Source: Cinnamomum chago
Lineage: Eukaryota; Streptophyta; Magnoliopsida; Laurales; Lauraceae
DNA length: 64,000 nt
Reading direction: 5' to 3'
Assembly: GCA_038049695.1 (NCBI GenBank)
Contig: CP142451.1
Location: 129,104,001 to 129,168,000, forward strand
In this document: positions 47,621-60,232 of the stretch, piece after piece
How the letters are laid out: each line of letters begins with the position of its first letter
Position numbering within the stretch: the first letter of the stretch is position 1
Notes under the pieces: model-generated
The model's input: the letters and a program-made list of their open reading frames with translations, nothing else
What the model was told of the DNA's origin: nothing
Databases searched by the model: none
Made by a program: the position numbers and the translations under genes

Positions 47621-47783
47621 ACCCCCATCTATAATCAACCATTTAATTGACTACTTATGCTTATATTTAATGTTTATTCTTATTATTCTATTTGAAACTA
47701 ACCTTCCCATGTGTCTACCACCATTCATTGGTTTTCTGCTGTGTTTTAAGGCAACTTTTGGTAATTGATTGTATTCATTAAAT

Positions 47784-48471
47784 TTTATTTTTTTATCGGT
47801 AACGGTAAAATATATTAAAGACACAATAAAGAAGATGGAAAGAAAAAAAAACTGGCGTAGGTATTAGAACTAAATACCAACACAAAAGAACAAATTACAA
47901 AGGAGCAAATAAAGCTACCTCTTTTTCTACCCCCAACTTAGCCAAAGCATTCGCCAAGCCATTCTCTGACTGAAGCACATGATGAAACTCAACATTTAAA
48001 AAAGATGACCAAGTCTTGATTTCATTGAAAAGAAATTAAAATTTTCATGGACCCTTCTCCAAAAAGACATCCAAGAAATCACATTTAAAGAATTGCTTTC
48101 CACCACTATGCTATGAAAATTATTTGATACACAAATCCTTTGAGCTTCCAACATAGCTAACACTTCCGCTTCATTAGAATCTTTGATGCCTATATACTTT
48201 GAAAACATAAACAATATCTCTCCCTTGTAGTTTCTCAAGATGCACCTATACCTGTAGGTTATGATTTTCCTCTTGCCGCACCATCAACATTAAATTTAAG
48301 AACGTTAGAAGAATGGGAAGACCAAGTAACTAAATATTTCTTTTTGACACATCCGCTTTCCAAACCAAGGTTCCCAATTATTTAAAATATTATCAAAGGT
48401 CAAGTGCACTAACTCTTTTTTTATACTTGTCCGTTTTGCTATTTTGAGGACAATCATAAAAACAATATCCT
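47784..48471 (-). mobile_element. 5'-truncated LINE insertion with 16-bp target duplication
   Basis: The element is flanked by perfect copies of ATTGTATTCATTAAAT at 47768-47783 and 48472-48487. The minus strand encodes an RNase H piece (48238-47996) with GEILFMFSKYIGIKDSNEAEVLAMLEAQR and VVESNSLNVISW, in the same LINE group as the fragment next door. Only the last 688 bp of the parent element were inserted. The frame is broken upstream of 48238. Confidence 0.88.
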
Positions 48472-48487
48472 ATTGTATTCATTAAAT

Positions 48488-49477
48488 GACTGCAACCAAA
48501 TTAGATATCTTTCAATTGGGTTTCATTGTTTCTGTTGATAAGCTTAGATGCTGTACTTTTTTGTCATCAAAATATCATTCAAATGTTTGCTCCAGAGGAA
48601 CCTACAAGAGGTGGGTAATGAGTACTATAATACAGTTGCTAGAAATCCCCTCTTATACAGTGAGACATGCGCACTTGTTAAATCCAAACCACTCAGAAAC
48701 TTGGAAGTGTAGGCACTGGCCCACAATTCGAGTTTAAAGAAGAGGGGACTCACTCTTGGATTGATAATGTCTAAAACGCACAATTGAAGCAACAAATTTC
48801 TCTAGTTAGTGGGGTACACTATAATATGTTCCTTTCTCTGATTAATGCTAGCTCTTTTGCAAACCCAGACAAATGATATCCATTTTTTCATACCTCAACT
48901 TGATCTGAATGGATGCCTTTGATTGTGCACTCTAAATAAGGTAGGTGAACAAAGAAAAGATTCATATGAACACTGTTTCCATGTATTAACTTCAGTCACT
49001 GACATAGGGTCCACTTCTTCCACTCAAACAAGTGTATCATATTCATATATCCTTGATATTGAAGGGGTTTTATTGGACTGATGTACAACTTTCAACCACT
49101 TAAGCAGTTGCATACGTTCATGAAAGGTATGAGTATGATATATAGGAAAGTTCACCAAACCAGACAGGGTATGTACTTGAATTACCCTACTCCATTTAAC
49201 CCTATGATTGTCCTTCAACTGGCCATGTACTTGATTTACCCTTCTCTGTTTAACTAGGTACGAATTATGCTCCAATCATTTTACCACATTGTTTTTTACC
49301 ATGATATTCTGAACCAGGGATTGGTTTTCACCACATTGGGTTTTGATGGTAATGTAGCCATTTTATAACTGACTAGAGCAATAAATGCATTACTTGCTCT
49401 GATCATACATACAGGTCTCCAGTTACTCAGCTGGCTGACCTTACTCAGTTTTAAACTATGGTCTATCCAAAGAACTA
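48488..49477. other. Intergenic sequence without a recognised feature
   Basis: There are no family-like frames and no definable repeats. A partial internal duplication (GTACTTGAATTACCCTACTC / GTACTTGATTTACCCTTCTC) lies at 49170-49250. Confidence 0.5.
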
Positions 49478-49485
49478 CTTGGAAC

Positions 49486-50078
49486 TAGGGTGGTAAACGG
49501 GTCGGTTCCGGTCCGGGTCCAAGGTGGACCCGGATCCGGAACCGTTTAGTAAGAGGGGGAACTAGACCTGGACCCGGACCCGGATCGGAACCAAGAAACT
49601 GGTTCCGAAATCGGTTCCGATAATTTTAATGGGAACCGGACCCGGACCCATTTGTGAGGCGGGTTTGGTTCCGGTTCCGAGTATGGTTCCGAGTCTAAAC
49701 TAATATATGTGTTTTTCTTTTTAAAAAAATTATGTTTTTTCCATATTTCAATTGGATCACCTGCAAACACTAATGTGACTTTTGTCTATCAATAACATGC
49801 ACTTTTAACCAAAAAACTCAGAAAGTAGAAAAGTAAAAAAGATTCTATTTTCATATACAAAAGTTACTTTATGTTAGTGTATATTGGGTCGGGTCTCGGG
49901 TCCACAGGTATGAGCTATTGTGGATCCGGAACCGGACTCGTTTAGGTATCGGTTCCAAAAAAAGGATCCGGAATCGGAACCATTTGCTTATCGGGACCAA
50001 AATAAGGATCCATACTTGGAACATAACGGGTCGGAACCTTCGAGTAATCGGAGAATCGGGGACCCATTTACAACCCTA
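49486..50078. mobile_element. hAT-superfamily MITE with perfect 8-bp target duplication
   Basis: The 593-bp element starts TAGGGTGGTAAACGGGTC and ends with the inverse of TAGGGTTGTAAATGGGTC. Direct repeats CTTGGAAC flank it at 49478-49485 and 50079-50086. The subterminal regions are dense in GGTTCCG/CGGAACC and GGACCC motifs, and the centre is AT-rich. It has no transposase. Confidence 0.9.
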
Positions 50079-50086
50079 CTTGGAAC

Positions 50087-52997
50087 CAATGTAAAAAGAA
50101 TCCGTTCAGACTAAGACACCACCGCCATCAGCATTCAACCCTTATCTGGACATGTAATATATTTTTAACATATAACATATGTTGCCAGCAGCCCAATCCA
50201 GACTAAACCCAAACTGTGCAAACAAGTGTCACAAGTATAGCCAATATGATGGTGTTCTCCTCCCAAGTTATGAGTGGGATGTCTTATGCGGTGTGTACAG
50301 GCTCTCTCTTGGGTCTCAACTCTTTTGACTGGTGTATAAAAAAAAACGTGCCACATGCATAGCCTATATTTTAAAGGCCAAATTTTTCACTAAATGAGTT
50401 TTTGTTGGTAATACAATAATTTTAAATACCAAGTTTTTGTTGGTAATACTGATCTATACTAATTATCATTTTTTTTCTTTTTTGGGTTCTTCAACTTGTT
50501 AAAAATTTTAAGTTATTTATGTAACTCTTTCCAATAATATTAAAAGGAAACCCTAATTACGAAAATATCCCGACAGTTTTTCAGGGCAATAATTTCTCAA
50601 GAGGACAATATTTGTAAAATGGGGCCAACTACAGTTCAGAAGGAATCCTAGACCTGGACCGGACCTGACCTATTCTAACCACAACCCGACCAGTTTACAG
50701 CCGAACATTTATGGGAAGTTTAAGCATCGATTAAGGAAGCCTGCTGTCATGAGTGTGACATGCCTTTTCTTAGAGTTTGCATTACTTTTTTTTTTTGGTA
50801 GAAAAAGTTTGCATTACTTGCTCATTTGCTTCAAGAGATGAAATTAAGTGGGTCCCACATAGAAAATAGGGAGCAGTAAAGTCTATTCACTTGGTGGGAC
50901 CCATGGTGCTTCCCTACTTTACCAATCTTCTTTGGCATCATCATAAGTGGTCCCAAAAGATGTACTCTCTTTTGTGTCTTGTGGGTATTCATCTCCTTTT
51001 TGCATTTCATTCCCCATATATTGCTTCCCAACTTTTTCTGCAGTGTGGGGCCCTTGATGGCTACTAGGTGTTTGGGACTCTTGCAATTGCCTGAGCTATA
51101 TGAAATACATACTATTTAAACATATGAACTAAAAAGTACTACTATCCACAACTTGCTTTGGAGCATAGAAAAAGGTTTCCCACAATAGCATTTCTATGTT
51201 TTCTGGAAAGCGGGTTAGAGCACCCTCGTATATTTTTTTAATAACACAGAATATGAGAAGGGATTAGCATATTAAGGCCCGTAAATGGGGTCGTAAATGG
51301 GGTCGGCTGGACTTTAGCTTGGGCTGTCCAATCTCATCTCGATTATAAATGGGCCTGTTGAGGGTTGTCCAATCATAATCTTAAATTGAATGGGCCCGGG
51401 CTGGGTCAAGGCCTGGCCAAGGCTTAGCACAATATTAAATATAAGCTAAATATTCTCTAATTACTCCTATATTGCCACCAGACACCGGTAGTTTTCTTTT
51501 GAATTAACTTTGGTAAAATGAGAATTCATGTCATGCTTCTCTGAGTTATACAATTATTTTGGTTCAAAATAACATGTTAGAGATTTTGAACGGAATGGAA
51601 TGAGTCTTTCCTTAAATAAGAAAGAAGAAGTTAAAGTTTCGTGAATTGAAACTGACGATCTTAGTATGGGATATACCCAAAATCTAAACGAGGGTTATAG
51701 TGTTCTTCACTTTAATGAGTTTGAACTAGTTAGGGTTTCCACAGGAGTTCATTAAGGTTAGTTACCTTTACTCCATATATTAATTTGTTCGAGAGATGTA
51801 TTTGTCTGTTAACTTTAAAATTATGTATAGGCCTATTCTATTTGTTTATCCATATTCGTACATTTTAGTTTGTATGTTTTTATTACAAATTAATGAAATT
51901 TACTTGCAGGAGGGCTGGGCCTATTCTGCCCATTCTCAATCTAATTTTTTGCCGGGCTTTAAAACCGTTGTCCATGGCCAGCCCGTTGGGCTTAAATTTT
52001 TTTAAAAGCCCTTTTATTTTCGAACTTGAGACGGGTCGGGACGGGCCGAGTACCCATTTTAATGGAGTCAATTGATGGGCCTAAGCGTATACAAGATGAG
52101 AATTAGCCAAAATTGGTATAGAAGCCCTCCTGTTGTTTGTTTGGTTCTCCACTTTTTCATATTTAGGAGTGTAGGTCCTACTCTAATCCTTCTTCTTATC
52201 CTCTTTTTTTTTTTTTTTTTAATCCCAGCTTTGGGGGGCTGGGCCCTAGCCCAATGGAGAGGGGGCCCTCGAGTGAGGGGAGTAAACATCGGACTATTAC
52301 ACTATAGTTTTTCTTCTTGTCCTTAGTTAACGAAATGCGAGCGTTAGTAAGAACTTTGGCTATTACACTAAAGTTAATCAATTACCAGCTTTAGGTAGAA
52401 GGGTTGGGTTGATTACCATAAAGCACATGATTTCTTACTCTTTCTCTTTTGTTTTCCTTTTTTATGCTAATATTGTTTTCCTTTTTAATAATATATTTTG
52501 CATGTGCATAGTTCTAATTGGATTGACATCTGTTTTAATGATAGAACAAAGAAGGGCAATGATCTCGGTTATAAAACCCCATGGATGAAGAATGTGATCA
52601 ACTCAGAGATAAAATGTAAATTCTCCATAACCCTATTATGAATCTAATCCCTTCCACTCTCCTCACTCACTTCATTTAGCATAGGTTGTAATTTGGCATG
52701 TTCTAGATATTATTCATCATTCAATTTATAGAAATAGCCTCAATACATTGGTTAAAAAGAAAGCTTTGAAACCTAAAATTAATATAAGGATCACCTTTTT
52801 GTTATTTTTTGGTACCCGAGCTAAGAGATTGTGATTTAAGAGAGAGCTTGCACATACACGTGAAGATAGTTTGATCAGCTCAAAAAGGCGTCACACATAT
52901 AAGAAGAAAGCCTATATAAGTGAGAGTACAGCCCGCACACATGAAAAAAAGTATCGTACTCGGTCAACTGAAAATTACTACTCCCTGCCACTCGAGG
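50087..52997. other. Intergenic sequence with a probable decayed hAT-like repeat
   Basis: A region at about 51275-52065 has CCCGTAAATGGGGTCG at one side and an inverse-related CCATTAAAATGGGT at the other, with GGGCCTG/GGGCTGG motifs near both ends and an AT-rich middle. It may be a hAT-type element, but no duplication was found. Nothing else is recognised. Confidence 0.4.
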
Positions 52998-53002
52998 AAA
53001 GC

Positions 53003-56000
53003 TGTGAGGTCCCACCCTTGGTGGGCCCTCTAAGGGCTATTTTATAGAGTAATTAACTTTAATTTATTTTAATTATTGGTTAATTATGTTAATCTTTGTT
53101 AATCTTTGTTAATCTTTGCTAAATCTTCGCTAATTATTACTAATTATGACTAATCATTGTTAATTACTCTTTATTTGTGCTAAGTAGGGGTTGATGGAGT
53201 GATTAGTTAGATTTTTCTAAGTTAGTTAGATTAACTTAGTGGGTTAGTGTTTTTAATTAATTGGGTGTTGGGTTAATCCTAGGTTTTTAGAGCTAGATAA
53301 GTTATTAGTAGAGTCTAATTAATTAAGTGATTAAGTGGGTTTAGTTGTGCTAAAGGGTGCCCCCTCTTTCTAGAAACTTCCTAACCAAAAGACAAGCCTA
53401 CCCTCAAACCCTAACCCTAATCCCACTAAACCCTAAGGGTACTATGGTCATTAACACCCCTCTCCTAATCCTATAAAACCTCTCTTAACTCTTGCAAACC
53501 CAAAACCCTAAACCTAAGCTAGCCCCCTTCCCAAGAAAACCTTCAGCCCCCATCCCAAGACAACCTCCAGCCCAACTGCCATTTCAGTTCCTCTCATACG
53601 TTTGAGCAGTGCAACCAGCTACTGTTGCTGGGAACTCCATCTTGAAGCTGCTGTAATCCTCCTTCTTCTTCATCAACCTCTGCTGGAAACCCATCTTGAA
53701 GAACAACTGCTGCAGCCACCATTTCATTCTCTTACATTTCTCTCATTCCCCCTCATCCAGCCCTGTTACTCTGCTGAAATTTCCCCTGGGCTGTTGCTGC
53801 CTTCTTCTATTACTTCTCCTTCATTCTGTTCTGCTGGAAACATCATCTTGGAGCTGCTGGAACCACCTCACTCTGCTGGAATTTCTTCTTGAAGCTCTGC
53901 TGCATCTCTTCTCCTTCTTCATTATTTCTGCTGGGCTGGTTCCACTCTCATTGGAGCTGCTGTGACACCATCTTCTTCTTCTTTCTCCTCATTTCTCTCA
54001 TCTGCACTTTGCTGGAGTTCTGATTTTCGTGCTGAGAGGAAGTAGTATAGTTGCTGCTCCATCTTCCTATTCCCCTCTTCATTTCTCTACAACTTCCACT
54101 CTGCTGGAATTTACATTGGAGCTGCAGCACCTCTCCTCCTATTGCTGGATCTGTTGCTGGAACCCATTGGAGCTACAGCAGCTGCCACTTCTTCTTCTTC
54201 CTCTCTCTGTTCTTCACTAAGGAGCTACTGTTGTGCTAAGCTTATCTCCAAGGAACAGCAACTACTGCTGCTACTCTGCTGGGCTTCTTCACTTCACTGC
54301 TGGAATTCTGTTTCTCCCTCTCCTTAAGTTATTTCTATACAACCCACTTCACAAAAGGCAAGTACATCATACTAATAACTTAGGATATGTGTTTGATTTC
54401 ATGATTCAGTAGTTTCAGTTCAGAAATATGCTCTGTTATGTTTTAGAAACCATATGAGCTCTGTTTTGTTTGTTTGGATGAAAGGTCACTGATGGATGGG
54501 GGTTTTCACCCCCCCCATTTGGAAGATCAGTGGGCCAAAAGGTGTTTAATGGATGGTTGTTGAGTTGTTTATAGTTTAGAATGGTGTTGGTGAAGTTTGG
54601 AACCCATTGGAGGTGGTTTGGGCGAAAAAGGAGTTGAAACGGAGAAGTTACAGAAATCTGCCTGGGAGGCAAATTTCAGTGTCCTCGGTTGACCGAGACC
54701 CCTCTCGGTCGACCGGCAACACTGCAGTTTGAAAAAAATGAAGCCTCAGTTATTTTCTGCAGATTTTCCCTGACACGCCCGGGGACTCGCCCGACAGTGT
54801 TCTAGGTCGACCGAGACCCCTCTCGGTCGACCGGGAACACTGAAAATTGGAAAAACAGAGCTCTCAGTTAGCTCTGTTCTGCAGGGAGAGTTTCTGTTGT
54901 CTGGGTCGACTGGGACCCATCCTGGTCGACTGAGACAACTAGGTTTTGATGGAAAATTGGCCATCAGCCATATTCTTGTAGAAAACCCATTTTAATCAGT
55001 CTGGTTGACCCGGCTTAGCCCAGGTTGACCCGTTTACATGGTTTTCACTAGAAATGACTGAAAGTTGGTTTTTCACCCGAAACTCAGACTGTTTGCGCCC
55101 AAATCAACCTGAAACTTAGAATTAGCATTTAGAAAGTGTTTAAAGCTGGATCATCAATCTTTCTAAGGTTTTCAGAGTATGCGGTCAATCACCTAGGCCT
55201 GGTTGTTTGACCGGACACGCTGTAAACCTTGAGAAACGATCTAAGTTGTCCAGGGAGCCTGACTCAGGTTTGTCAGTGCACTCGGTTGATCTTCCCGGCC
55301 AGGAAATCAACCGAGCTCACAACACATCAGGTTCACCTGGAAAACCCTGATTGTTCCAGTTTTCAACACTTAGGAGATATGATCAGTTGTGGGGCCCATT
55401 GACCATCCAAATGAGCATTTGTCAGTGTCCTAAGCCCGAGTCAACGGTGTGGCTCAACCTTGACTCGCGGGGACCACTGTTTAGTGTTTTGGTTGATAAT
55501 CTAAGATGATTCGACCTCTAAGAGTTGTCATAGATGCCATTAACTAACTAAGCACCAAATACAATATTTTACGGCACTAATGACATCGTTTAGAGATCGA
55601 ATTACCGGAGATGGACCTGAACCTAACGTGGCCCATTACCTAGGATTGGACCGTTGGATTTCCCGTTGATTCTCTGATTGAAGTTTATACTTCACTGTTA
55701 TCATTTGTTGTCATTCTTAGATCTTTAGAATAGCTGTTTACTATTAATTGAACATAAATGGAAGACCTGGACCTAGGGTATCTAGAGGTGACCCGATAGT
55801 GTGGTTTCGGAGATCATTGACCCGTGTCTATGTCTAGGCGGGCCCTTATTGGGCCTAAGTGTGGAGATGTGAACCCTTTAGCTTAAAGAGGTAGTTTCTA
55901 TTGGACTGTTAAGTTATATGGTTTATAATGGAACTGTTTATCAGTAGTAGATGGATTGTTGCCTCGTTTGGACGGTTTTAGACCAGGCCATGTACTGATG

Positions 56001-57073
56001 GGCCTTGGTATGGATCCAACGGGTGGGCCTGGACCTTGAATGAGATCCAGAGACTGTGTTGAGATGTTTGGACCTCTTAGGGATATTGTTAGGACCTTGT
56101 TCACGCAAGGCAAAGCCTAGACAGACACAGACCGTAGAGTTATTCTCGAGTCGGCATGGACATTCACTCGGTTGATTTAAGCTCAGCCGGTGGACTGATC
56201 ATCCCCGGTAGGAGCTAGTTGAGTGTTGTGGAGCTATCAGGATGAGCTGTGTAGTTAAGACGGCAAGGTGTCATACCGTGCCGATCTGGAGTGATGAGAT
56301 GATGAGTTGATGAGTGAGAGTCGGGATTAGTTATTCCCTGGTGAGAATCTCCACCGCGACTGTGTTCAGTATGGGAGGGCCGCGGCATAATATCCCGCGG
56401 TATTCCAGCTCGTGTGAATGTGCCATCTTGTTTATAGTAGTTTAGATGTTTCTATTTATACTGATTCCTTATGATTTAAATGCACAACTGCCTAGTTCAT
56501 TTCTTTTGTTACTCATTTAATTTATGCACCTGTCTTTACTTCCTTCGATATATATGTGCTATGTTAGTAGTATGCTGTATCTTGCCAGATCGTTTAGATC
56601 TGACCCATTCTATGGTGCTTAGGCCTTGACCCAGAGATTCCCGACGACGCATTAGCCCTAGTGGAGGCACCCGTGGCAGGAGAGTACGCTTGGGGCCCGG
56701 CCGACACGGACGTCGAGCCGGAGGGCGAGGAGTTCATACCAGGGTTTTGAGGGACTTTGTTATTTTGGGTTTTTGAGAGATATTCTGTAGTGAGAAGGGT
56801 AGAATGAAAATGTATAACCTTGATTAACATTGAATCATTTTAATAGACTATGTTTTGCTCACACTTAAATTTATATCTCGATACTATTGCTTCCGCATTG
56901 TTTAAATCGTTATGCTTCCGCAATTTAAATATTGTAACTCTATTGGTCAAAAAGTTTTAAATTGGACCTCACTGCGGCCTACGATCTTGGAAGTTCTCGG
57001 ATTTTCCGGGAAGTAGTGCGCCAATTTCGGGTGATCGAACGAGTTTATCGGTATCCGGAATTGGGGCGTTACA
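53003..57073. mobile_element. 4.07-kb solo LTR of a Ty3/Gypsy element (Tekay/Del-like)
   Basis: It starts TGTGAGGTCCCACC and ends GGGGCGTTACA, and is flanked by a perfect 5-bp target duplication AAAGC at 52998-53002 and 57074-57078. No gag-pol sequence is seen inside or beside it, so it is a solo LTR. Its length and sequence style resemble the very long LTRs of Tekay/Del chromoviruses; the family assignment is inference. It contains a CTGCTGGAA-rich low-complexity zone (about 53600-54330), telomere-like CCCTAA words (53400-53450) and three palindromic GGTCGACC blocks. The orientation cannot be fixed with certainty, though TG...CA reads on the + strand. Confidence 0.85.
54684..54934. repeat. 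Three palindromic repeats inside the solo LTR
   Basis: Blocks at 54684-54715, 54803-54833 and 54901-54934 each pair a left GGTCGACCGAGACC-like half with an inverted CTCGGTCGACCG-like half. They are spaced about 100-120 bp apart, and the third is more diverged. Confidence 0.8.
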
Positions 57074-57078
57074 AAAGC

Positions 57079-57619
57079 CCCGTTATCAAATGCAAAGATC
57101 ACCTTAGTAGATTGATATTGGGCTTGAGTGCTTGACTTTGAACTACATATAATTATTACCATCCTACACTCCCCTTTGATTGGCACTGAGGTGGGCCTCC
57201 TCTTATAAGATGTGTATTGTCAAGTGATATGACTTCACTGCATGCCAAGATTATGTTAAAATGAGTACTGCTGAGAATTGTACTCCTTCATACCACAGTC
57301 GCACATCTGGCCCACCATTTTCATTGAGGACGCAGGTAAGGGGTACGGACAGGCCCACAATGCTAAGGTCCCTCTGTTAGGACAAAACCTACTACTATTC
57401 AATTTGATAATAAACTCCACACCTCATTCAATGCAAACAGTTGGTTTTCAGGTTTTAACCACCTTTAAAAAGATGTGGTAGGGTCCACAAAGATATGTAG
57501 TCCATTCACTGCAATCATCCAAAGTGGTTTAATGTGAGGTGAAGGTTCCACCCACTTTATTCAATGGTTGTGGGACCTGGGTGCATGTTAGCCAAAGAGT
57601 CTGTCCCACAACCTCTGCT
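57079..57619. other. Intergenic sequence without a recognised feature
   Basis: Only short chance frames, with no repeat ends. Confidence 0.5.
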
Positions 57620-57621
57620 AT

Positions 57622-57813
57622 TTATTTTTATTTTTATTTATTTATTTATTTTTTATTATCAGAGGGTTCCTAATCTTTTGGATTGAACTAATCTCACCAA
57701 GTCCAGAGAGAAGCCAGGTAAACTCCATTCTAGCCTTATTTGTGGTAGTGTTAGTTTCGAACCTATAATTTTCGGATGCAAACCGTAGTCATATGCCAAT
57801 TGAGCTACCCATT
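57622..57813 (-). mobile_element. tRNA-derived SINE, copy 1
   Basis: On the minus strand it begins GGGTAGCTCAATTGGCATAT (box A-like) and has GGTTCGAAAC (box B) about 50 bases on. The body ends AGGAACCCTCTGATAATA, followed by an A-rich tail (57622-57660 on the + strand as T-rich). The 3' body is shared with the copy at 58948-59161. A target duplication was not clear. Confidence 0.75.
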
Positions 57814-58947
57814 GAAATTAACACAAAGTCTGTCTTATAGAGATATGAACATTTTGTAAGTAAATCACTAGGATTTACTTCTTTAATTGATTAAACAAGA
57901 AGAATCAAAGGTGAATATTCACGAATAACCATTATATTAGATCCCCTTTAATGAAAAGAAAAATGAATATCACCCGTTATCTTAAGAAAGGCAATGTCCT
58001 ATGTCATTCCCATGTATTTTGTGCAAACATGCCCGTGAGGATCCTTTCTTTATGTCTCTCACATTTTACGGGAGAACTCGTTAAGATGCTGTGTGTATAT
58101 TTTCCCTTGTGGTAAGATGACCCTGATTAATATAATAAGGTGAGGGCATCACTGATCCAGAGAATCAGTGCCTGTGAATCTGGATGGGTCCCAAGAACAT
58201 TCCAAGTGGCCCACTTTGTAGTGTTAGCAGGGAGTTTTCATTTCTCTATGCACATTTCCAGATTCCCACTCCAAGGTTATTATTGGCCACAAGGGCCTAC
58301 AACTTGAGGTCCCCGTAGCCAAAACTCTTCACTAGATTGAAACAGGTTGGAGCAAATGTAAGACATTAATTAGCGTATATTTTTGGGCCTCTTTGGCTTA
58401 AAACATTTGATTAAATGTATGAGTGATTTGGATTATTTCAAAAACTTGTACCAATAGCTGGTATTTTTGTTTGTTTTTCTAAGTTATTTTGCTTGTATAT
58501 TCCTTTTCTTTTAATAAAATTTACCGTTACCAATAAGAGATTATTTAAAAAAAAAAAAACAAACTATGTGAAAGTTTGATTGAATTAGCCTTAAATAACT
58601 CTCTCTCTTTTTCAATTAGTAATAAAGGACAAGTTTTTGGCATACACAGACATTCATGTCTACAGCAATTGGACATATTCCTCTTACTTTTTTTTTGACA
58701 AGTTGTTGATATAGTTTTTTTTATAAGAAAATTTTGTCTAGCTACTTTTACCATATGACACATTTGCTTCTTTAACCGAATTAAATGTACCAAATAATTT
58801 ATTTGTAAAAGGTCTGATTGAAGTAACTTAATTTTAAATAAATTTAATTTAATCGACTTTATTTCAAATAGATTCTTCTCGTCAAATAGGCCATTCATGT
58901 TGTAATGGTTAATTCAGATCTTTTATTAGCATGTCTATGACAAGTTT
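57814..58947. other. Intergenic sequence between SINEs
   Basis: AT-rich, with no gene recognised. Confidence 0.5.
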
Positions 58948-59161
58948 TTTTTTCTTTTTTTTATTTTTTTTATTTTTTGCTAACGGAGGGTTCCCAACTC
59001 TTTTAGCTGGACTATTCCCTATGGGCGCAGAGGGAAGCTGGGTAAAACCCTGTGACCCCTATGTGGTAGCACAAGTTGACTCAACCGACCTGAAGGTTGA
59101 TACCAAGACCTCTAGCTCCGGAAGAGGGAAGATGACCACTCAGCCAACCCCTTCGAGTTAG
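58948..59161 (-). mobile_element. tRNA-derived SINE, copy 2, with target duplication
   Basis: Flanked by GACAAGTTT at 58939-58947 and 59162-59170. On the minus strand it starts near GGTTGGCTGAGTGGTCATC (box A-like), has a box B-like word, a body with CAGCTTCCCTCTGCGCCCAT and TTGGGAACCCTCCGTTAGC, then an A-rich tail. The 3' body is related to copy 1, while the tRNA-like heads differ. Confidence 0.85.
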
Positions 59162-59170
59162 GACAAGTTT

Positions 59171-59683
59171 CCTTAACTTGGACACCTTGCTTATAAGTAG
59201 TGCACTAGTGTTAATTTGGCCCTACCATGTAGAGGCAAAAGATTTGGATTAGACATGCCAACAATGAAATCTGTTGTTCATTACTATCTCATCCAAGACC
59301 ATGAAAAGATGCTCCAAATGATTTTGATCCAAATGATTTTGGCCTTTGATCGAATGTTAGTCATGTGCTTCATTCTCATAGATCAGATGGTTAGGAGAAA
59401 AAAAAGAAAAAGAAAGTGAGAATACTTTGCTAGATACCTTTTCCCACAAGTCATTGAGCCAGCAAAAGGGTTAAACCCATAAGTACCTGTGAACCAAGAT
59501 TAAATTTTAGTTTCTAAATTGAGAAAATCAAAAGAATATGAGAAAATCATAAAAAAAAGTTCCTCAATGAGGTAGAGCTTAACAAAAGCATTCTTGTTGA
59601 ATGACATAGCTGTTCATGTTAATCATCTAAACATTTAAGAATATAAATTGGGTTCCATTTTGTGTAGAAGGGATGCTATTCTA
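59171..59683. other. Intergenic sequence without a recognised feature
   Basis: No gene or repeat ends seen. Confidence 0.5.
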
Positions 59684-60232
59684 AAAAGGGAAATCTTAAA
59701 AAAAAAAAAAAAAATGGTAGAAAACTTTTGGCTCATTTTTAAAAAAGTATATGGAGATTTGAATATTTCAAAAAAGTATAAAATTCTTTCACAATTCTTT
59801 CAATCAAATTCTTTCCATATAATTTTTACGAGAAATGACAAAAATACCATGCCCTAACAACAGGTTTTGCCTTTTGTTAACCTCTTTCCTCCCTAAAACT
59901 TTTGATTTTGATGTTCATAACCATTTAATGAAGCTAGTTTTTTAGTTATTTGGAATCCCCTTTTGACCATCCATGTATCAAGTTAGTTGAAGTGGGATCT
60001 CATTAGGTTATTTGGGTTACACTTGTTCATTTCTCTTATAAGTCAATGACTTATTAAAGAGCATTTATGTCATTTTTCAGAATTTTCCTTTTTTTTTTTT
60101 TTTTTTTACATAGGACTTAATTGAAAGAATCCTAGTAAACTTTTATACTTGTCTGAAATTCTCAAATCTTCATGTACTTTTTTAAAAATGAGCCAAAAGT
60201 TATATACCTCTTTGAAATTTCCCCTATGCTCA
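59684..60232. mobile_element. Element with long imperfect terminal inverted repeats (MULE-like?)
   Basis: The left arm of about 110 bp, from 59684, contains ACTTTTGGCTCATTTTTAAA, and the inverse of the right arm (to about 60232) contains the same block. Matching continues through AGATTTGA and AAGTATAAAA to TTCTTTC. A-runs and T-runs disturb the outermost bases, and no target duplication is evident. It is non-coding. Confidence 0.65.

Noticed and set aside
53400-53450. Interstitial telomere-like CCCTAA words
   Set aside because: There are only a few degenerate units, part of the solo LTR; not a telomere relic.
53602-54327. Leu/Ser-rich open frames with CTGCTGGAA repeats, possibly a gene
   Set aside because: They lie wholly inside a 4-kb solo LTR with exact ends and duplication, and reflect low-complexity repeats.
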